DNA of 64,000 bases from positions 1 through 64,000 of the forward strand of contig NZ_JALBYU010000018.1 of the NCBI RefSeq assembly GCF_029963765.1. The letters run 5' to 3'. Position numbers and translations under genes: made by a program. Below the pieces are notes generated by a model. It saw only the letters and a program-made list of their open reading frames with translations. It did not search any database and was not told the origin of the DNA. How positions within the stretch are numbered: position 1 is the stretch's first letter; the number at the start of each line of letters is the position of its first letter. Shown here piece by piece: positions 1 to 7,983 of the stretch. Source of the DNA: Pseudomonas sp. UYIF39 (GTDB lineage Bacteria; Pseudomonadota; Gammaproteobacteria; Pseudomonadales; Pseudomonadaceae).

Positions 1-81
1 GCTCGCTCCCACAATGGATCTGTGGTGTTCACAAATAATGTGTTCACAGAAGATCCAATGTGGGAGCGAGCTTGCTCCGGG
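1..81. repeat. REP-type inverted pair, cut by the window start
   Basis: Two arms of about 21 bp (1-21 and 51-71) are inverted copies with one mismatch, built on the GCTCGCTCCCACA / TGTGGGAGCGAGC core. They enclose a spacer containing two GTGTTCACA-like direct copies. The left copy is probably incomplete because the window begins inside it. The right copy continues into CTTGCTCCGGGCGGCGTTCCGACGAT, a tail also seen at 2880-2900. Confidence 0.8.
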
Positions 82-122
82 CGGCGTTCCGACGATGGCG
101 GTGGTGAAGACACCGCAGAGCT

Positions 123-482
123 TCAGGCCGAGGCAGGCAACGGCTGAAAACTGAAGTATCGCTTCAAGGCGCTGACCAGTTGGCCATACTCCGGCGGTGC
201 CCGTTGCAGGCTGAACCCGGCGTCATAGTGGTGTGGGGTCGTGTCTTCATGGCACCACAGGCAACACGCCTGAAGATCAATGACCTGCATGCAGCCATCG
301 CTGGCAGGGATTTTCAGGCGCAAATCGAAATCGGCGCCGATCATCATCGGCAACTGACTGATCAGCATCAGCCCGTCTTCGGACACGTTGCCCAGAAAGC
401 CGATGGGTTTGTCAGTGACGCTGTTGAACACTCTTAGAAAATACGGCAGTTGATGCCGCTCGATCCGGCGGTCAGTAAACAT
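123..482 (-). CDS. PilZ domain protein (putative c-di-GMP receptor)
   Basis: A 119-residue protein that is almost entirely one PilZ domain. The two c-di-GMP binding signatures are present: an arginine motif RRIER near residues 5-9 (RxxxR) and NVSEDG near 32-37 (NxSxxG). Known PilZ proteins bind cyclic di-GMP through these residues and relay the signal to motility or polysaccharide machinery. I chose the internal ATG at 482 rather than the upstream one because it places RxxxR at the very N-terminus, as in the family. No partner gene adjoins it, so the output is unknown. A diguanylate cyclase lies 4 kb away and BifA 47 kb away. Confidence 0.8.
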   Translation of the reverse strand: MFTDRRIERHQLPYFLRVFNSVTDKPIGFLGNVSEDGLMLISQLPMMIGADFDLRLKIPASDGCMQVIDLQACCLWCHEDTTPHHYDAGFSLQRAPPEYGQLVSALKRYFSFQPLPASA

Positions 483-723
483 GCGCAAATGGCCCAGCAA
501 GGCCCTTAAGCAGAGCCGCACTAATGCTTCGGAACGGGCCTGCTTCTTTTATGCAGAGGCATGGGCGCGCTCTCCCCGATCCCGGTGCGACAGTCCATAA
601 AGCTGCTGCCGCTTACTCCTGCCGATCACAGGTGTTGCGTCGATCAGAGGCAAGGCTCTAAACCGATCTATTCGACTATAGCTCACCACCGCCGGTGAGC
701 CAGCCTTTGAACAACTACGACAA

Positions 724-1110
724 TCAGAACTGCGTCGGGCGCACGACCGCAGCAGTACTGCGCAGCGGATAGTGGCCCAGCGACTGCAAGGTTTCCAGGC
801 GGGCGCGGGCGCGGTAGGCGTATTCACTTTGCGGGTACGAGGCCATGATGAACTGGTAGGTTTGCGCCGCATCGACAAACAGTTTCTGCCGTTCCAGGCA
901 CAAGCCGCGCAACATCGACACCTCCGGCCACACATACGGCCGCGCTCTGCTGGCGCGTTCGACTTTGGACAGTTCGAGCGTCACCTGCTCGCAATTGCCA
1001 CGGTCATAGGCGCTGTAGGCGTTATTCAGATGATGGTTCATCGACCAACGGGTGCAGCCCGTGACGCTGAGGGCACTGATGGCAAGGGCGGCAATGAGCA
1101 CGAATCGCAT
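724..1110 (-). CDS. Small TPR-like lipoprotein
   Basis: A 128-residue predicted lipoprotein. The N-terminal hydrophobic segment ends in the lipobox SVTGC, with the lipidated cysteine at residue 19. The rest is helical with alternating small and aromatic residues, and a segment near residues 85-105 (AAQTYQFIMASYPQSEYAYRA) reads as a TPR/Sel1-like helix pair. A strong Shine-Dalgarno (AGGAG) sits 7 nt before the ATG. It is divergent from pyk and shares a 157-bp intergenic region with it. The function is unknown; similar small TPR lipoproteins act as periplasmic scaffolds. Confidence 0.75.
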   Translation of the reverse strand: MRFVLIAALAISALSVTGCTRWSMNHHLNNAYSAYDRGNCEQVTLELSKVERASRARPYVWPEVSMLRGLCLERQKLFVDAAQTYQFIMASYPQSEYAYRARARLETLQSLGHYPLRSTAAVVRPTQF

Positions 1111-1267
1111 GGGGGTTCTCCTGTCTTGAGCTCTGTATCGACCCGTTGGCGGAAATCTTCAAGATTGTTCGTTTAAAGATATAAACGAATAAGTAGTGCA
1201 AACGAACAATGACTACAACTTCGGACCATAGTAGCCTCACTCAGCGCTTGAACTCAGGAGTCTATGC

Positions 1268-2719
1268 ATGTCCGTCCGTCGCACCAAAATCGTCGCTACC
1301 CTTGGCCCGGCCAGTAACTCGCCGGAAGTTCTCGAACAGCTGATTCTGGCTGGCCTGGACGTCGCCCGCCTGAACTTCTCCCACGGCACCCCCGACGAGC
1401 ACAAGGCTCGCGCGAAGCTGGTGCGTGACCTCGCTGCCAAGCACGGCCGCTTCGTCGCCCTGCTGGGTGACCTGCAAGGCCCGAAAATCCGTATCGCCAA
1501 ATTCGCCAACAAGAAGATCGAGCTGAAGATCGGTGATCAATTCACCTTCTCCACCAGCCATCCTCTGACCGAAGGCACCCAGACCATCGTCGGCATCGAC
1601 TACCCGGACCTGGTCAAAGACTGCGGCGTGGGCGACGAGCTGCTGCTCGACGACGGCCGCGTGGTGATGCGCGTTGATACCGCCAATGCCACCGAGCTGA
1701 ACTGCACCGTACTGATCGGCGGCCCGCTGTCCGACCATAAAGGCATCAACCGTCGCGGTGGCGGCCTGACCGCTCCGGCCCTGACTGAAAAAGACAAGGC
1801 CGACATCAAGCTCGCGGCCGAGATGCAGGTCGATTACCTCGCCGTGTCCTTCCCGCGTGACGCCGCCGACATGGAATACGCCCGTCAACTGCGCGACGAA
1901 GCCGGCGGTACGGCCTGGCTGGTGGCGAAGATCGAACGCGCCGAAGCCGTGGCCGACGACGAAACCCTCGACGCGCTGATCAATGCCTCCGACGCCGTCA
2001 TGGTGGCTCGTGGTGACCTCGGTGTGGAAATCGGCGACGCCGAGCTGGTGGGCATTCAGAAGAAAATCATTCTGCACGCACGCCGCCACAACAAGGCTGT
2101 GATCGTGGCGACCCAGATGATGGAGTCGATGATCCAGAACCCGATGCCGACCCGCGCCGAAGTGTCCGACGTGGCCAACGCCGTGCTCGACTACACCGAC
2201 GCCGTGATGCTCTCGGCTGAAAGCGCTGCCGGCCTGTACCCGCTGGAAGCGGTGCAAGCCATGGCGCGCATCTGCATCGGCGCTGAAAAGCACCCGACCA
2301 GCAAGACCTCCAGCCACCGCATCGGCAAGGTCTTCGAAAGCTGCGACCAGAGCATCGCTTTGGCGGCCATGTACACCGCCAACCACTTCCCGGGCGTGAA
2401 AGCGATCATCGCCCTGACCGAAAGTGGTTACACGCCGTTGATCATGTCGCGCATCCGTTCTTCGGTGCCGATCTACGCGTTCTCCCCGCACCGCGAAACC
2501 CAGGCCCGCGCGGCCATGTTCCGTGGCGTCTACACCGTACCATTCGACCCGGCATCGCTGCCGCCTGAGCAAGTCAGCCAGGCCGCGATCGACGAGTTGC
2601 TCAAGCGCGGCGTAGTCGAGAAAGGCGACTGGGTCATCCTGACCAAGGGCGACAGCTACCACACCATCGGCGGCACCAACGGGATGAAAATCCTGCACGT
2701 TGGCGACAAGATGGTCTGA
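1268..2719 (+). CDS. pyk: Pyruvate kinase
   Basis: A 483-residue pyruvate kinase, the last step of glycolysis / Entner-Doudoroff: phosphoenolpyruvate + ADP to pyruvate + ATP, cytosolic. The N-terminus TKIVATLGPAS and the ARLNFSHG substrate-binding loop are canonical. The active-site signature around residues 220-232 (AKIERAEAV), the catalytic/metal region ARGDLGVE and the MMESM element follow in order. The C-terminal domain carries an allosteric effector fold typical of the PykA-like type. Start: AGGAG lies 8 nt upstream of this ATG; an out-of-frame ATG at 1264 is ignored. A strong terminator follows directly, so it is probably monocistronic. Confidence 0.97.
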   Translation: MSVRRTKIVATLGPASNSPEVLEQLILAGLDVARLNFSHGTPDEHKARAKLVRDLAAKHGRFVALLGDLQGPKIRIAKFANKKIELKIGDQFTFSTSHPLTEGTQTIVGIDYPDLVKDCGVGDELLLDDGRVVMRVDTANATELNCTVLIGGPLSDHKGINRRGGGLTAPALTEKDKADIKLAAEMQVDYLAVSFPRDAADMEYARQLRDEAGGTAWLVAKIERAEAVADDETLDALINASDAVMVARGDLGVEIGDAELVGIQKKIILHARRHNKAVIVATQMMESMIQNPMPTRAEVSDVANAVLDYTDAVMLSAESAAGLYPLEAVQAMARICIGAEKHPTSKTSSHRIGKVFESCDQSIALAAMYTANHFPGVKAIIALTESGYTPLIMSRIRSSVPIYAFSPHRETQARAAMFRGVYTVPFDPASLPPEQVSQAAIDELLKRGVVEKGDWVILTKGDSYHTIGGTNGMKILHVGDKMV

Positions 2720-2739
2720 TTGACCGGTTGCTGAAAAAC

Positions 2740-2774
2740 AAAAGCCCCGCCATGTGAATGGCGGGGCTTTTTTT
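2740..2774 (+). terminator. Rho-independent terminator of pyk
   Basis: An 11-bp perfect stem AAAGCCCCGCC / GGCGGGGCTTT (2741-2751 with 2760-2770), an 8-nt loop and a run of T residues, 21 bp after the pyk stop codon. Confidence 0.93.
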
Positions 2775-2810
2775 GCTTTCCGGTCCGGAAGATGTGTTGC
2801 CTGGGCTGAC

Positions 2811-2905
2811 GCCATCGCGAGCAAGCTCGCTCCCACAGGGTTTTGTGAACGCCACAGCCCCCAGGTGGAAGCGAGCTTGCTCCGGGCGTCGTTCCGACGA
2901 TGAGG
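2811..2905. repeat. REP-type inverted pair
   Basis: GCGAGCAAGCTCGCTCCCACAG at about 2818-2838 faces an inverted copy GTGGAAGCGAGCTTGCTCC at about 2865-2883. The right copy continues into CGGGCGTCGTTCCGACGATG, the same tail as in the element at the window start. It lies between the convergent pyk and the crotonase gene. Confidence 0.8.
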
Positions 2906-2924
2906 CCCGCCCGGTCAACGCGAA

Positions 2925-3674
2925 TCAATGGCGTTTGATGAACCCGGTCAACGCCGCAATCGCTTCCGGCGAGCGCAACCGTTGGGTGAACTGTGCGCTC
3001 TCTTCTTCTATTGCCTTACGCAGTTGCTCGCGGTCCGGGGCTTTCATCAATTGCTTGCTGATACGCACCGCTTCCGGTGGCAGCGACTCGAAACGCAACG
3101 CCATCTCCCGAGCCTTGGCCAACGCCGCTTCGCCACTGTCCAAGGCTTCGGTTGCAATGCCCCACTGCGCGGCCTGCTCGCCACTGAAACCTTCGCCAAG
3201 CAGCAACAACTCGGCGGCTTTTGCCTGCCCGAGCAATCGCGGCAGGATCAGGCTGGAACCGAACTCCGGGCAGAGACCGAGATTAACGAACGGCATGCGA
3301 AGGCGCGCATCGCGGCTGACATACACCAGATCGCAATGCAGCAGCATCGTAGTGCCAATGCCCACCGCCGCGCCGGCCACGGCCGCGATCACCGGTTTGC
3401 GGCATTCGAGCAGGGTGAGCATGAACTGAAACACCGGGCTGTCGAGGTTGCTCGGTGGTTGCTGGATGAAGTCGGCGATGTCGTTGCCAGCGGTGAAGCA
3501 CTCGGTAGAACCGGTGATCAGCACAGCGTTGATTTCCGGGTCGGAATCCGCCTGTTTCAGCGCTTCGGCCAAGTGGTGGTACATGGCGCGGGTCAGGGCG
3601 TTTTTCTTGTCGGGGCGGTTGAGGCGCAAGGTCAGCAGGCCGCGCTCACGTTCAAATTGGATGGCGTCGTTCAT
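2925..3674 (-). CDS. Enoyl-CoA hydratase/isomerase family protein (crotonase)
   Basis: A 249-residue crotonase-fold enzyme. It shows the family features in order: LRLNRPDKKNAL near residue 20, the oxyanion-hole segment TAGNDI near 60, GAAVGIGTT near 100, and MPFVNLGLCPEFGSS near 130, whose glutamate is the usual catalytic acid/base. The role is hydration or isomerisation of an enoyl-CoA thioester; the exact substrate cannot be read from sequence. It is the last gene of a minus-strand group, starting 28 bp after the ferredoxin reductase stop. By recalled synteny it corresponds to the enoyl-CoA hydratase next to pykA in P. aeruginosa. Confidence 0.88.
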   Translation of the reverse strand: MNDAIQFERERGLLTLRLNRPDKKNALTRAMYHHLAEALKQADSDPEINAVLITGSTECFTAGNDIADFIQQPPSNLDSPVFQFMLTLLECRKPVIAAVAGAAVGIGTTMLLHCDLVYVSRDARLRMPFVNLGLCPEFGSSLILPRLLGQAKAAELLLLGEGFSGEQAAQWGIATEALDSGEAALAKAREMALRFESLPPEAVRISKQLMKAPDREQLRKAIEEESAQFTQRLRSPEAIAALTGFIKRH

Positions 3675-3702
3675 GGTCGGTCTCGCGTCTGAAAATCAGC
3701 GC

Positions 3703-4638
3703 TCAACCGCGGAGAACAAAGACATCCGCCAGCAGTTGATTGCGCGGCAATCCCGCCAGGTACATGCGCCGGGCAAAGGCGTCGACGCTGTCAGGGGCCC
3801 CGCAGAGTAAGGCCAGGGTTTGCCGTGAAACAAGCCGCAGTTGCGCCAAAGCCTCTGGCAACTCGGCCGCTGTCCACAGCTCAATGCTCAGGTTCGGGCG
3901 GCTGGCTGCCATGGCTTGCAGGGGTTTGGCCAGGTAATGTTCCTCGGCATCATGGGCCAGATGAATGACGCGAATGGCACCTTGGTGATCTTGCCGTAGC
4001 GCTTCGCGCAAGATACCAAACAACGGCCCCAACCCCGTGCCGGCAGCCATCAGCCAAAGCGGTCGGGTGTTCCAGTCCGGGTCGTAATGCAATGCCCCGC
4101 CGCGCAACTCGCCGAGGCGGATCGAGTCGCCGATTTTCAACTGACGGGCCGCGTCGCCGAATTCCCCAGGCTGGCGGCAATCGAGATGGAACTCCAGAAA
4201 GCGGTCTTCTTCCGGCAGGCTGGCCAATGAATACGGCCGCGCCACGTTGCCCGCCCACAACACCAGATGCTGCCCGGCGCTGTAGCGCAACGGACGCTCG
4301 GGGATCAGGCGCAAACGCAACACGCTGGCGCTCAGCCAATCGACAGCTGCTACCTCGGCCGGGCGGCCGTCCTGCTGAGGATCGAAGGTGTGCACCTGCA
4401 AGTCCTCGACCACCTGACACTGGCACGCCAGGCGCCAGCCTTGCTGACGCTGGTCTGCGCTCAGGGCGTCGGGGCGGCTGTCACTCGGCAGCCCTTGTAC
4501 ACATTGCACCAGACAGGCATGGCAACTGCCGGCGCGACAGCTGTAAGGCACCGATACACCGTTCTGATTCAACGCATCGAGCAGGTTGCTGCCCGCCGCC
4601 ACCGACCATTGGCGTTCGCCGACCCGTAACTCAGGCAT
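3703..4638 (-). CDS. 2Fe-2S ferredoxin / FAD-NAD(P) oxidoreductase
   Basis: A 311-residue electron-transfer reductase. The N-terminal plant-type ferredoxin domain has the cluster motif CRAGSCHAC near residues 38-46 with a later cysteine (ACQCQ) near 79. This is followed by an FAD domain (RPYSLAS near residue 140) and an NAD(P) domain (MAAGTGLGPL near 205). This is the architecture of oxygenase reductases such as phenol or CDP-6-deoxy reductases, but no oxygenase component adjoins it. The ATG at 4638 overlaps the TGA of the upstream diguanylate cyclase by 8 bp and uses the GGAG just before it, so translation is probably coupled. A longer in-frame start at 4725 would lie well inside the cyclase gene and is less likely. 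Confidence 0.88.
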   Translation of the reverse strand: MPELRVGERQWSVAAGSNLLDALNQNGVSVPYSCRAGSCHACLVQCVQGLPSDSRPDALSADQRQQGWRLACQCQVVEDLQVHTFDPQQDGRPAEVAAVDWLSASVLRLRLIPERPLRYSAGQHLVLWAGNVARPYSLASLPEEDRFLEFHLDCRQPGEFGDAARQLKIGDSIRLGELRGGALHYDPDWNTRPLWLMAAGTGLGPLFGILREALRQDHQGAIRVIHLAHDAEEHYLAKPLQAMAASRPNLSIELWTAAELPEALAQLRLVSRQTLALLCGAPDSVDAFARRMYLAGLPRNQLLADVFVLRG

Positions 4639-5749
4639 CGACGTTCTCCCACGCGGCCGCGCAACGATTGCGACCGTCACGCTTGGCGCGATAGAGCGCC
4701 TGATCGGCGCGCTGCAAGGCTTCATCGAGATCGTCGCCCAGTTCGAGCAACGTCATGCCCGCCGACAAGCTGAGATGGGCGACGTTGAGCCCGATCAGTT
4801 CCACATCGGTGAACGCAATGCGCAGCCGCTCGCAACACGAGGTCAAGCGCTCGGCGTTGCAATCGGGCAACAGCACGACGAATTCTTCGCCACCGTAACG
4901 GGCCAGAACATCGCCATCGCGCAAGCAGGCGGTGGCCACGGCGGCAAAGGCTTGCAGCACCTGATCACCGGCGGCATGGCCGTGCACATCGTTGATCCGT
5001 TTGAAATGGTCGAGGTCAATCAGCGCCAGGCCATGCATGACATCGGCGTCCATGGCCTTCAGCTCACGGGAGGCCAGGCGCAGGAAATGCCGGCGATTAA
5101 ACAGCCCGGTCAATTCGTCGGTGGCCACCAGGTCTTCGAGCTGGCGCATCATCCCGCGCAGGGTGTCCTGATGCGCTTGCAAGGCAAATCGGCGCTGACG
5201 CATGCGTTGCCGGGAGGTCTGGACGTAACGGGCATAAAGCTCCAGCCAGACCAACACGATGAGCAGCACGCACACCTGCAACGCGGCCAGCGCCGGGTCC
5301 GGTAACTGGAAGTGGTAGCCCTCCCACAGCGTGATCGCGCTGAAACTGACGAACACCAACAGCGTGCACCGCAGAAAGGCAAGGCGCGAAAGATGGAACA
5401 ACCCGAACAGCAGAATCAGCACGTAGAACACCAGGAACGCGCCGCGTGCCTCGTCCAGATTGGCGATCAGCCAGGTTTGCCAACCCAGCCCCAACAACAC
5501 TTGCGCTTCAGTCAGGCTGGGGTCAGAAAAACGCAGGTTGCAGCCGCTGTAAAACACCGCGAACAACGCCGCCTGACTGATGACCACCAGCGCACTGCCG
5601 ATGGCCACGCTGGCCAGGGGTTCATCGTAATGACCGGTAAAAAACGCCAGCCACAACAGCAGCAAGGCCAGGGCGTAGGTGCCGGCTGCGAGGGCAAAGC
5701 GTTTGAGTAACAGGCGTTGGATGGCGTTATGGGTCAATCGTTGACTCAC
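4631..5749 (-). CDS. Membrane diguanylate cyclase, SadC-like (GGDEF)
   Basis: A 372-residue inner-membrane cyclase that makes cyclic di-GMP from two GTP. About five to six hydrophobic segments fill residues 15-175, then a short basic linker, then a GGDEF domain (about 205-365). The active site is GGEEF, and an RxxD inhibitory site (RDGD) ends five residues before it, so catalysis and product inhibition both look intact. Gene order (pyk, crotonase, reductase, cyclase, fumarase) matches what I recall around sadC in P. aeruginosa. That protein is longer as I remember it, so I call this SadC-like rather than naming it. It heads a three-gene operon. Confidence 0.88.
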   Translation of the reverse strand: MSQRLTHNAIQRLLLKRFALAAGTYALALLLLWLAFFTGHYDEPLASVAIGSALVVISQAALFAVFYSGCNLRFSDPSLTEAQVLLGLGWQTWLIANLDEARGAFLVFYVLILLFGLFHLSRLAFLRCTLLVFVSFSAITLWEGYHFQLPDPALAALQVCVLLIVLVWLELYARYVQTSRQRMRQRRFALQAHQDTLRGMMRQLEDLVATDELTGLFNRRHFLRLASRELKAMDADVMHGLALIDLDHFKRINDVHGHAAGDQVLQAFAAVATACLRDGDVLARYGGEEFVVLLPDCNAERLTSCCERLRIAFTDVELIGLNVAHLSLSAGMTLLELGDDLDEALQRADQALYRAKRDGRNRCAAAWENVDA

Positions 5750-5884
5750 CGTGCGAAGGGAGGCTGTTTGAGTGTCCTACTCTACAGACCGAATGCCACT
5801 TTAGTTGCGTGCCTGATAAATGACCATTGAATTTTAAGGGCGGAAAACTGGCGTCAAAGGCATGACCCCGTCGAACCGATTACC

Positions 5885-6055
5885 TGTGGCGAGGGGATTT
5901 ATCCCCGTTCGACTGCGAAGCAGTCGTCAAGCCGACGTATGCGGTGTACCTGGTCCACCGGGGTGCAGCTTTCGGGGCGGCTTCGCCACCCAACGGGGAT
6001 AAATCCCCTCGCCACAGATAAATCCCTCACCACAGATAAATCCCCTCGCTACGAG
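5885..6055. repeat. Inverted and tandem intergenic repeat (GGCGAGGGGATTTATCC family)
   Basis: The arm GTGGCGAGGGGATTTATCCC at 5886-5905 is inverted at about 5995-6015. The right arm is then followed by two further direct, slightly degenerate copies of ATAAATCCCCTCGCCACAG (about 6016-6055). This is a different family from the GGGAGCGAGC palindromes. It occupies most of the 475-bp gap between the cyclase and fumarase genes; the remainder (6056-6224) must hold the fumarase promoter. Confidence 0.8.
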
Positions 6056-6224
6056 ATTGACTACCGGCGGGTGTGCCCGGAACCGAGGCGCGTTATACTG
6101 CCGCGCCTTTTTAGCGTCGCGCCAGCAGCCCCGGCGTGCCTTGTAAAGGTGCTTGCAACCGACCGATGCACCCAAGCTGCAAGCACCTTATTGAATGTTC
6201 CCGTCTTTTAGAGGAGCGCGACTC

Positions 6225-7748
6225 ATGACCGTGATCAAGCAAGACGACCTGATTCAGAGCGTTGCCGACGCCCTGCAGTTCATTTCCTACTACCACCCCG
6301 TTGACTTCATCCAGGCGATGCACGAAGCCTACCTGCGCGAAGAATCGCCAGCGGCCCGTGACTCCATGGCGCAAATCCTGATCAACTCGCGGATGTGCGC
6401 CACCGGCCACCGCCCGATCTGCCAGGACACCGGCATCGTCACCGTCTTCGTTCGCGTGGGCATGGACGTACGTTGGGATGGCGCCACCATGGGCCTGGAC
6501 GACATGATCAACGAAGGCGTGCGCCGGGCTTACAACCTGCCGGAAAACGTTCTGCGTGCCTCGATCCTCGCCGACCCGGCAGGCGCTCGTAAAAACACCA
6601 AGGACAACACCCCGGCGGTCATCCACTACTCCATCGTTCCGGGTAACACCGTGGAAGTGGACGTGGCGGCCAAGGGCGGCGGTTCCGAGAACAAGTCGAA
6701 AATGGCCATGCTCAACCCGTCCGATTCGATCGTCGACTGGGTGCTGAAAACCGTTCCGGAAATGGGCGCTGGCTGGTGCCCACCGGGCATGCTCGGCATC
6801 GGCATCGGCGGCACCGCCGAGAAAGCCGCCGTCATGGCCAAGGAAGTGTTGATGGAATCTATCGACATCCACGAGCTGAAAAAGCGCGGCCCGTCCAACC
6901 GTATCGAAGAGATGCGTCTGGAGCTGTTCGAGAAGGTCAACCAACTGGGCATCGGCGCCCAGGGCCTCGGTGGCCTGACCACCGTGCTCGACGTGAAGAT
7001 CATGGATTACCCGACACACGCCGCTTCGTTGCCGGTGTGCATGATCCCGAACTGCGCCGCCACCCGTCACGCGCATTTCGTGCTCGACGGTTCCGGCCCG
7101 GCCTCGCTGGAAGCCCCACCGCTGGACGCCTACCCGGAAATCGTCTGGGAAGCCGGCCCGTCGGCCCGTCGCGTGAACCTCGACACCCTGACCCCGGAAG
7201 ACGTGCAGAGCTGGAAGCCGGGCGAAACCGTCCTGCTCAACGGCAAGATGCTCACCGGTCGCGACGCTGCGCACAAGCGCATGGTCGAGATGCTGAACAA
7301 GGGTGAAACCCTGCCAGTGGACCTGAAAGGTCGCTTCATCTACTACGTCGGCCCGGTTGATCCGGTGCGCGAAGAAGTGGTGGGCCCTGCCGGTCCGACC
7401 ACCGCGACGCGGATGGACAAGTTCACCCGTCAGATCCTCGAGCAAACCGGCCTGTTGGGCATGATCGGCAAATCCGAGCGCGGCCCGACCGCGATCGAAG
7501 CGATCAAGGACCACAAAGCCGTTTACCTGATGGCAGTCGGCGGCGCGGCTTACCTGGTGGCGCAAGCCATCAAGAAATCCCGCGTGGTGGCTTTCGCCGA
7601 ACTGGGCATGGAAGCGATCTACGAGTTCGACGTGAAAGACATGCCGGTTACCGTTGCGGTTGATAGCAAGGGTGAGTCGGTACACATCACCGGTCCTGCC
7701 ATCTGGCAGAAAAAGATCAGTGAAAGCCTGGCGGTGGAAGTGCAGTAA
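6225..7748 (+). CDS. fum: Class I fumarate hydratase (iron-sulfur)
   Basis: A 507-residue class I fumarase that interconverts fumarate and malate in the TCA cycle using an oxygen-sensitive 4Fe-4S cluster. Cysteines sit in the expected contexts: ICQDTG near residue 66, WCPPG near 185 and NCAATRH near 277. The C-terminal half carries the GPTTATRMD segment typical of the beta-type domain. The start is the ATG preceded by GAGGAGCGCGACTC. A strong terminator follows, so it is likely monocistronic. The gene name in this genus varies (fumA/fumB), hence the generic symbol. Confidence 0.95.
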   Translation: MTVIKQDDLIQSVADALQFISYYHPVDFIQAMHEAYLREESPAARDSMAQILINSRMCATGHRPICQDTGIVTVFVRVGMDVRWDGATMGLDDMINEGVRRAYNLPENVLRASILADPAGARKNTKDNTPAVIHYSIVPGNTVEVDVAAKGGGSENKSKMAMLNPSDSIVDWVLKTVPEMGAGWCPPGMLGIGIGGTAEKAAVMAKEVLMESIDIHELKKRGPSNRIEEMRLELFEKVNQLGIGAQGLGGLTTVLDVKIMDYPTHAASLPVCMIPNCAATRHAHFVLDGSGPASLEAPPLDAYPEIVWEAGPSARRVNLDTLTPEDVQSWKPGETVLLNGKMLTGRDAAHKRMVEMLNKGETLPVDLKGRFIYYVGPVDPVREEVVGPAGPTTATRMDKFTRQILEQTGLLGMIGKSERGPTAIEAIKDHKAVYLMAVGGAAYLVAQAIKKSRVVAFAELGMEAIYEFDVKDMPVTVAVDSKGESVHITGPAIWQKKISESLAVEVQ

Positions 7749-7766
7749 GCACTTCAGCCTGCCAAT

Positions 7767-7805
7767 ACGGCCGGGTCGTCTTTTAGATGACCCGGCCGTT
7801 TTTTT
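7767..7805 (+). terminator. Terminator after fumarase
   Basis: An 11-bp stem ACGGCCGGGTC / GACCCGGCCGT followed by seven T residues, 18 bp downstream of the fumarase stop. Confidence 0.93.
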
Positions 7806-7875
7806 GCGTGTCACTTTTACCATTCGCTATATAGCGCAGCTTTTCCCACGGTAATCGGTCTAAAAAACCGGCCTC

Positions 7876-7895
7876 ACCTGTCAGATCTGACAGGT
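7876..7895. promoter_or_regulatory. Perfect 20-bp palindrome resembling a lux/las box, upstream of the Tc operon
   Basis: ACCTGTCAGATCTGACAGGT is a perfect dyad. Length, CT-N12-AG spacing and arm sequence fit LuxR-family operators. It differs at three positions from the lasB OP1 box as I remember it. It ends 88 bp before the tcB ATG. If the dyad overlaps a -35 element, transcription would start near 7925-7935, but I see no convincing -10. No luxR or luxI gene lies in the window. Confidence 0.6.
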
Positions 7896-7983
7896 CACGC
7901 CTTTCCCTGATTTTGTTAGCGTCGCTCTATCACGCGACACCGTTGCTACGGGAGAGCGCAAAGCCGAAAACAGGATCAGCCCC

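Noticed and set aside
1262..2836. A 524-codon open frame opposite pyruvate kinase
   Set aside because: It runs antisense through a certain gene, is rich in H, G and R as expected of a GC-rich shadow frame, and has no supporting start signal.
2758..3692. Plus-strand open frames over the crotonase gene
   Set aside because: They cover the REP element and the reverse of a clear crotonase; their composition is not protein-like.
3703..4725. The longer 340-codon start for the ferredoxin reductase
   Set aside because: It would overlap the cyclase by about 95 bp and add residues before a ferredoxin domain that already begins properly at 4638.
5992..6055. Three short direct copies considered as a CRISPR array
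   Set aside because: The units are about 18 bp with no unique spacers between them and belong to a dispersed intergenic repeat.
6111..7823. A 570-codon open frame opposite fumarase
   Set aside because: It is a histidine- and arginine-rich shadow of the fumarase gene and runs through its terminator.
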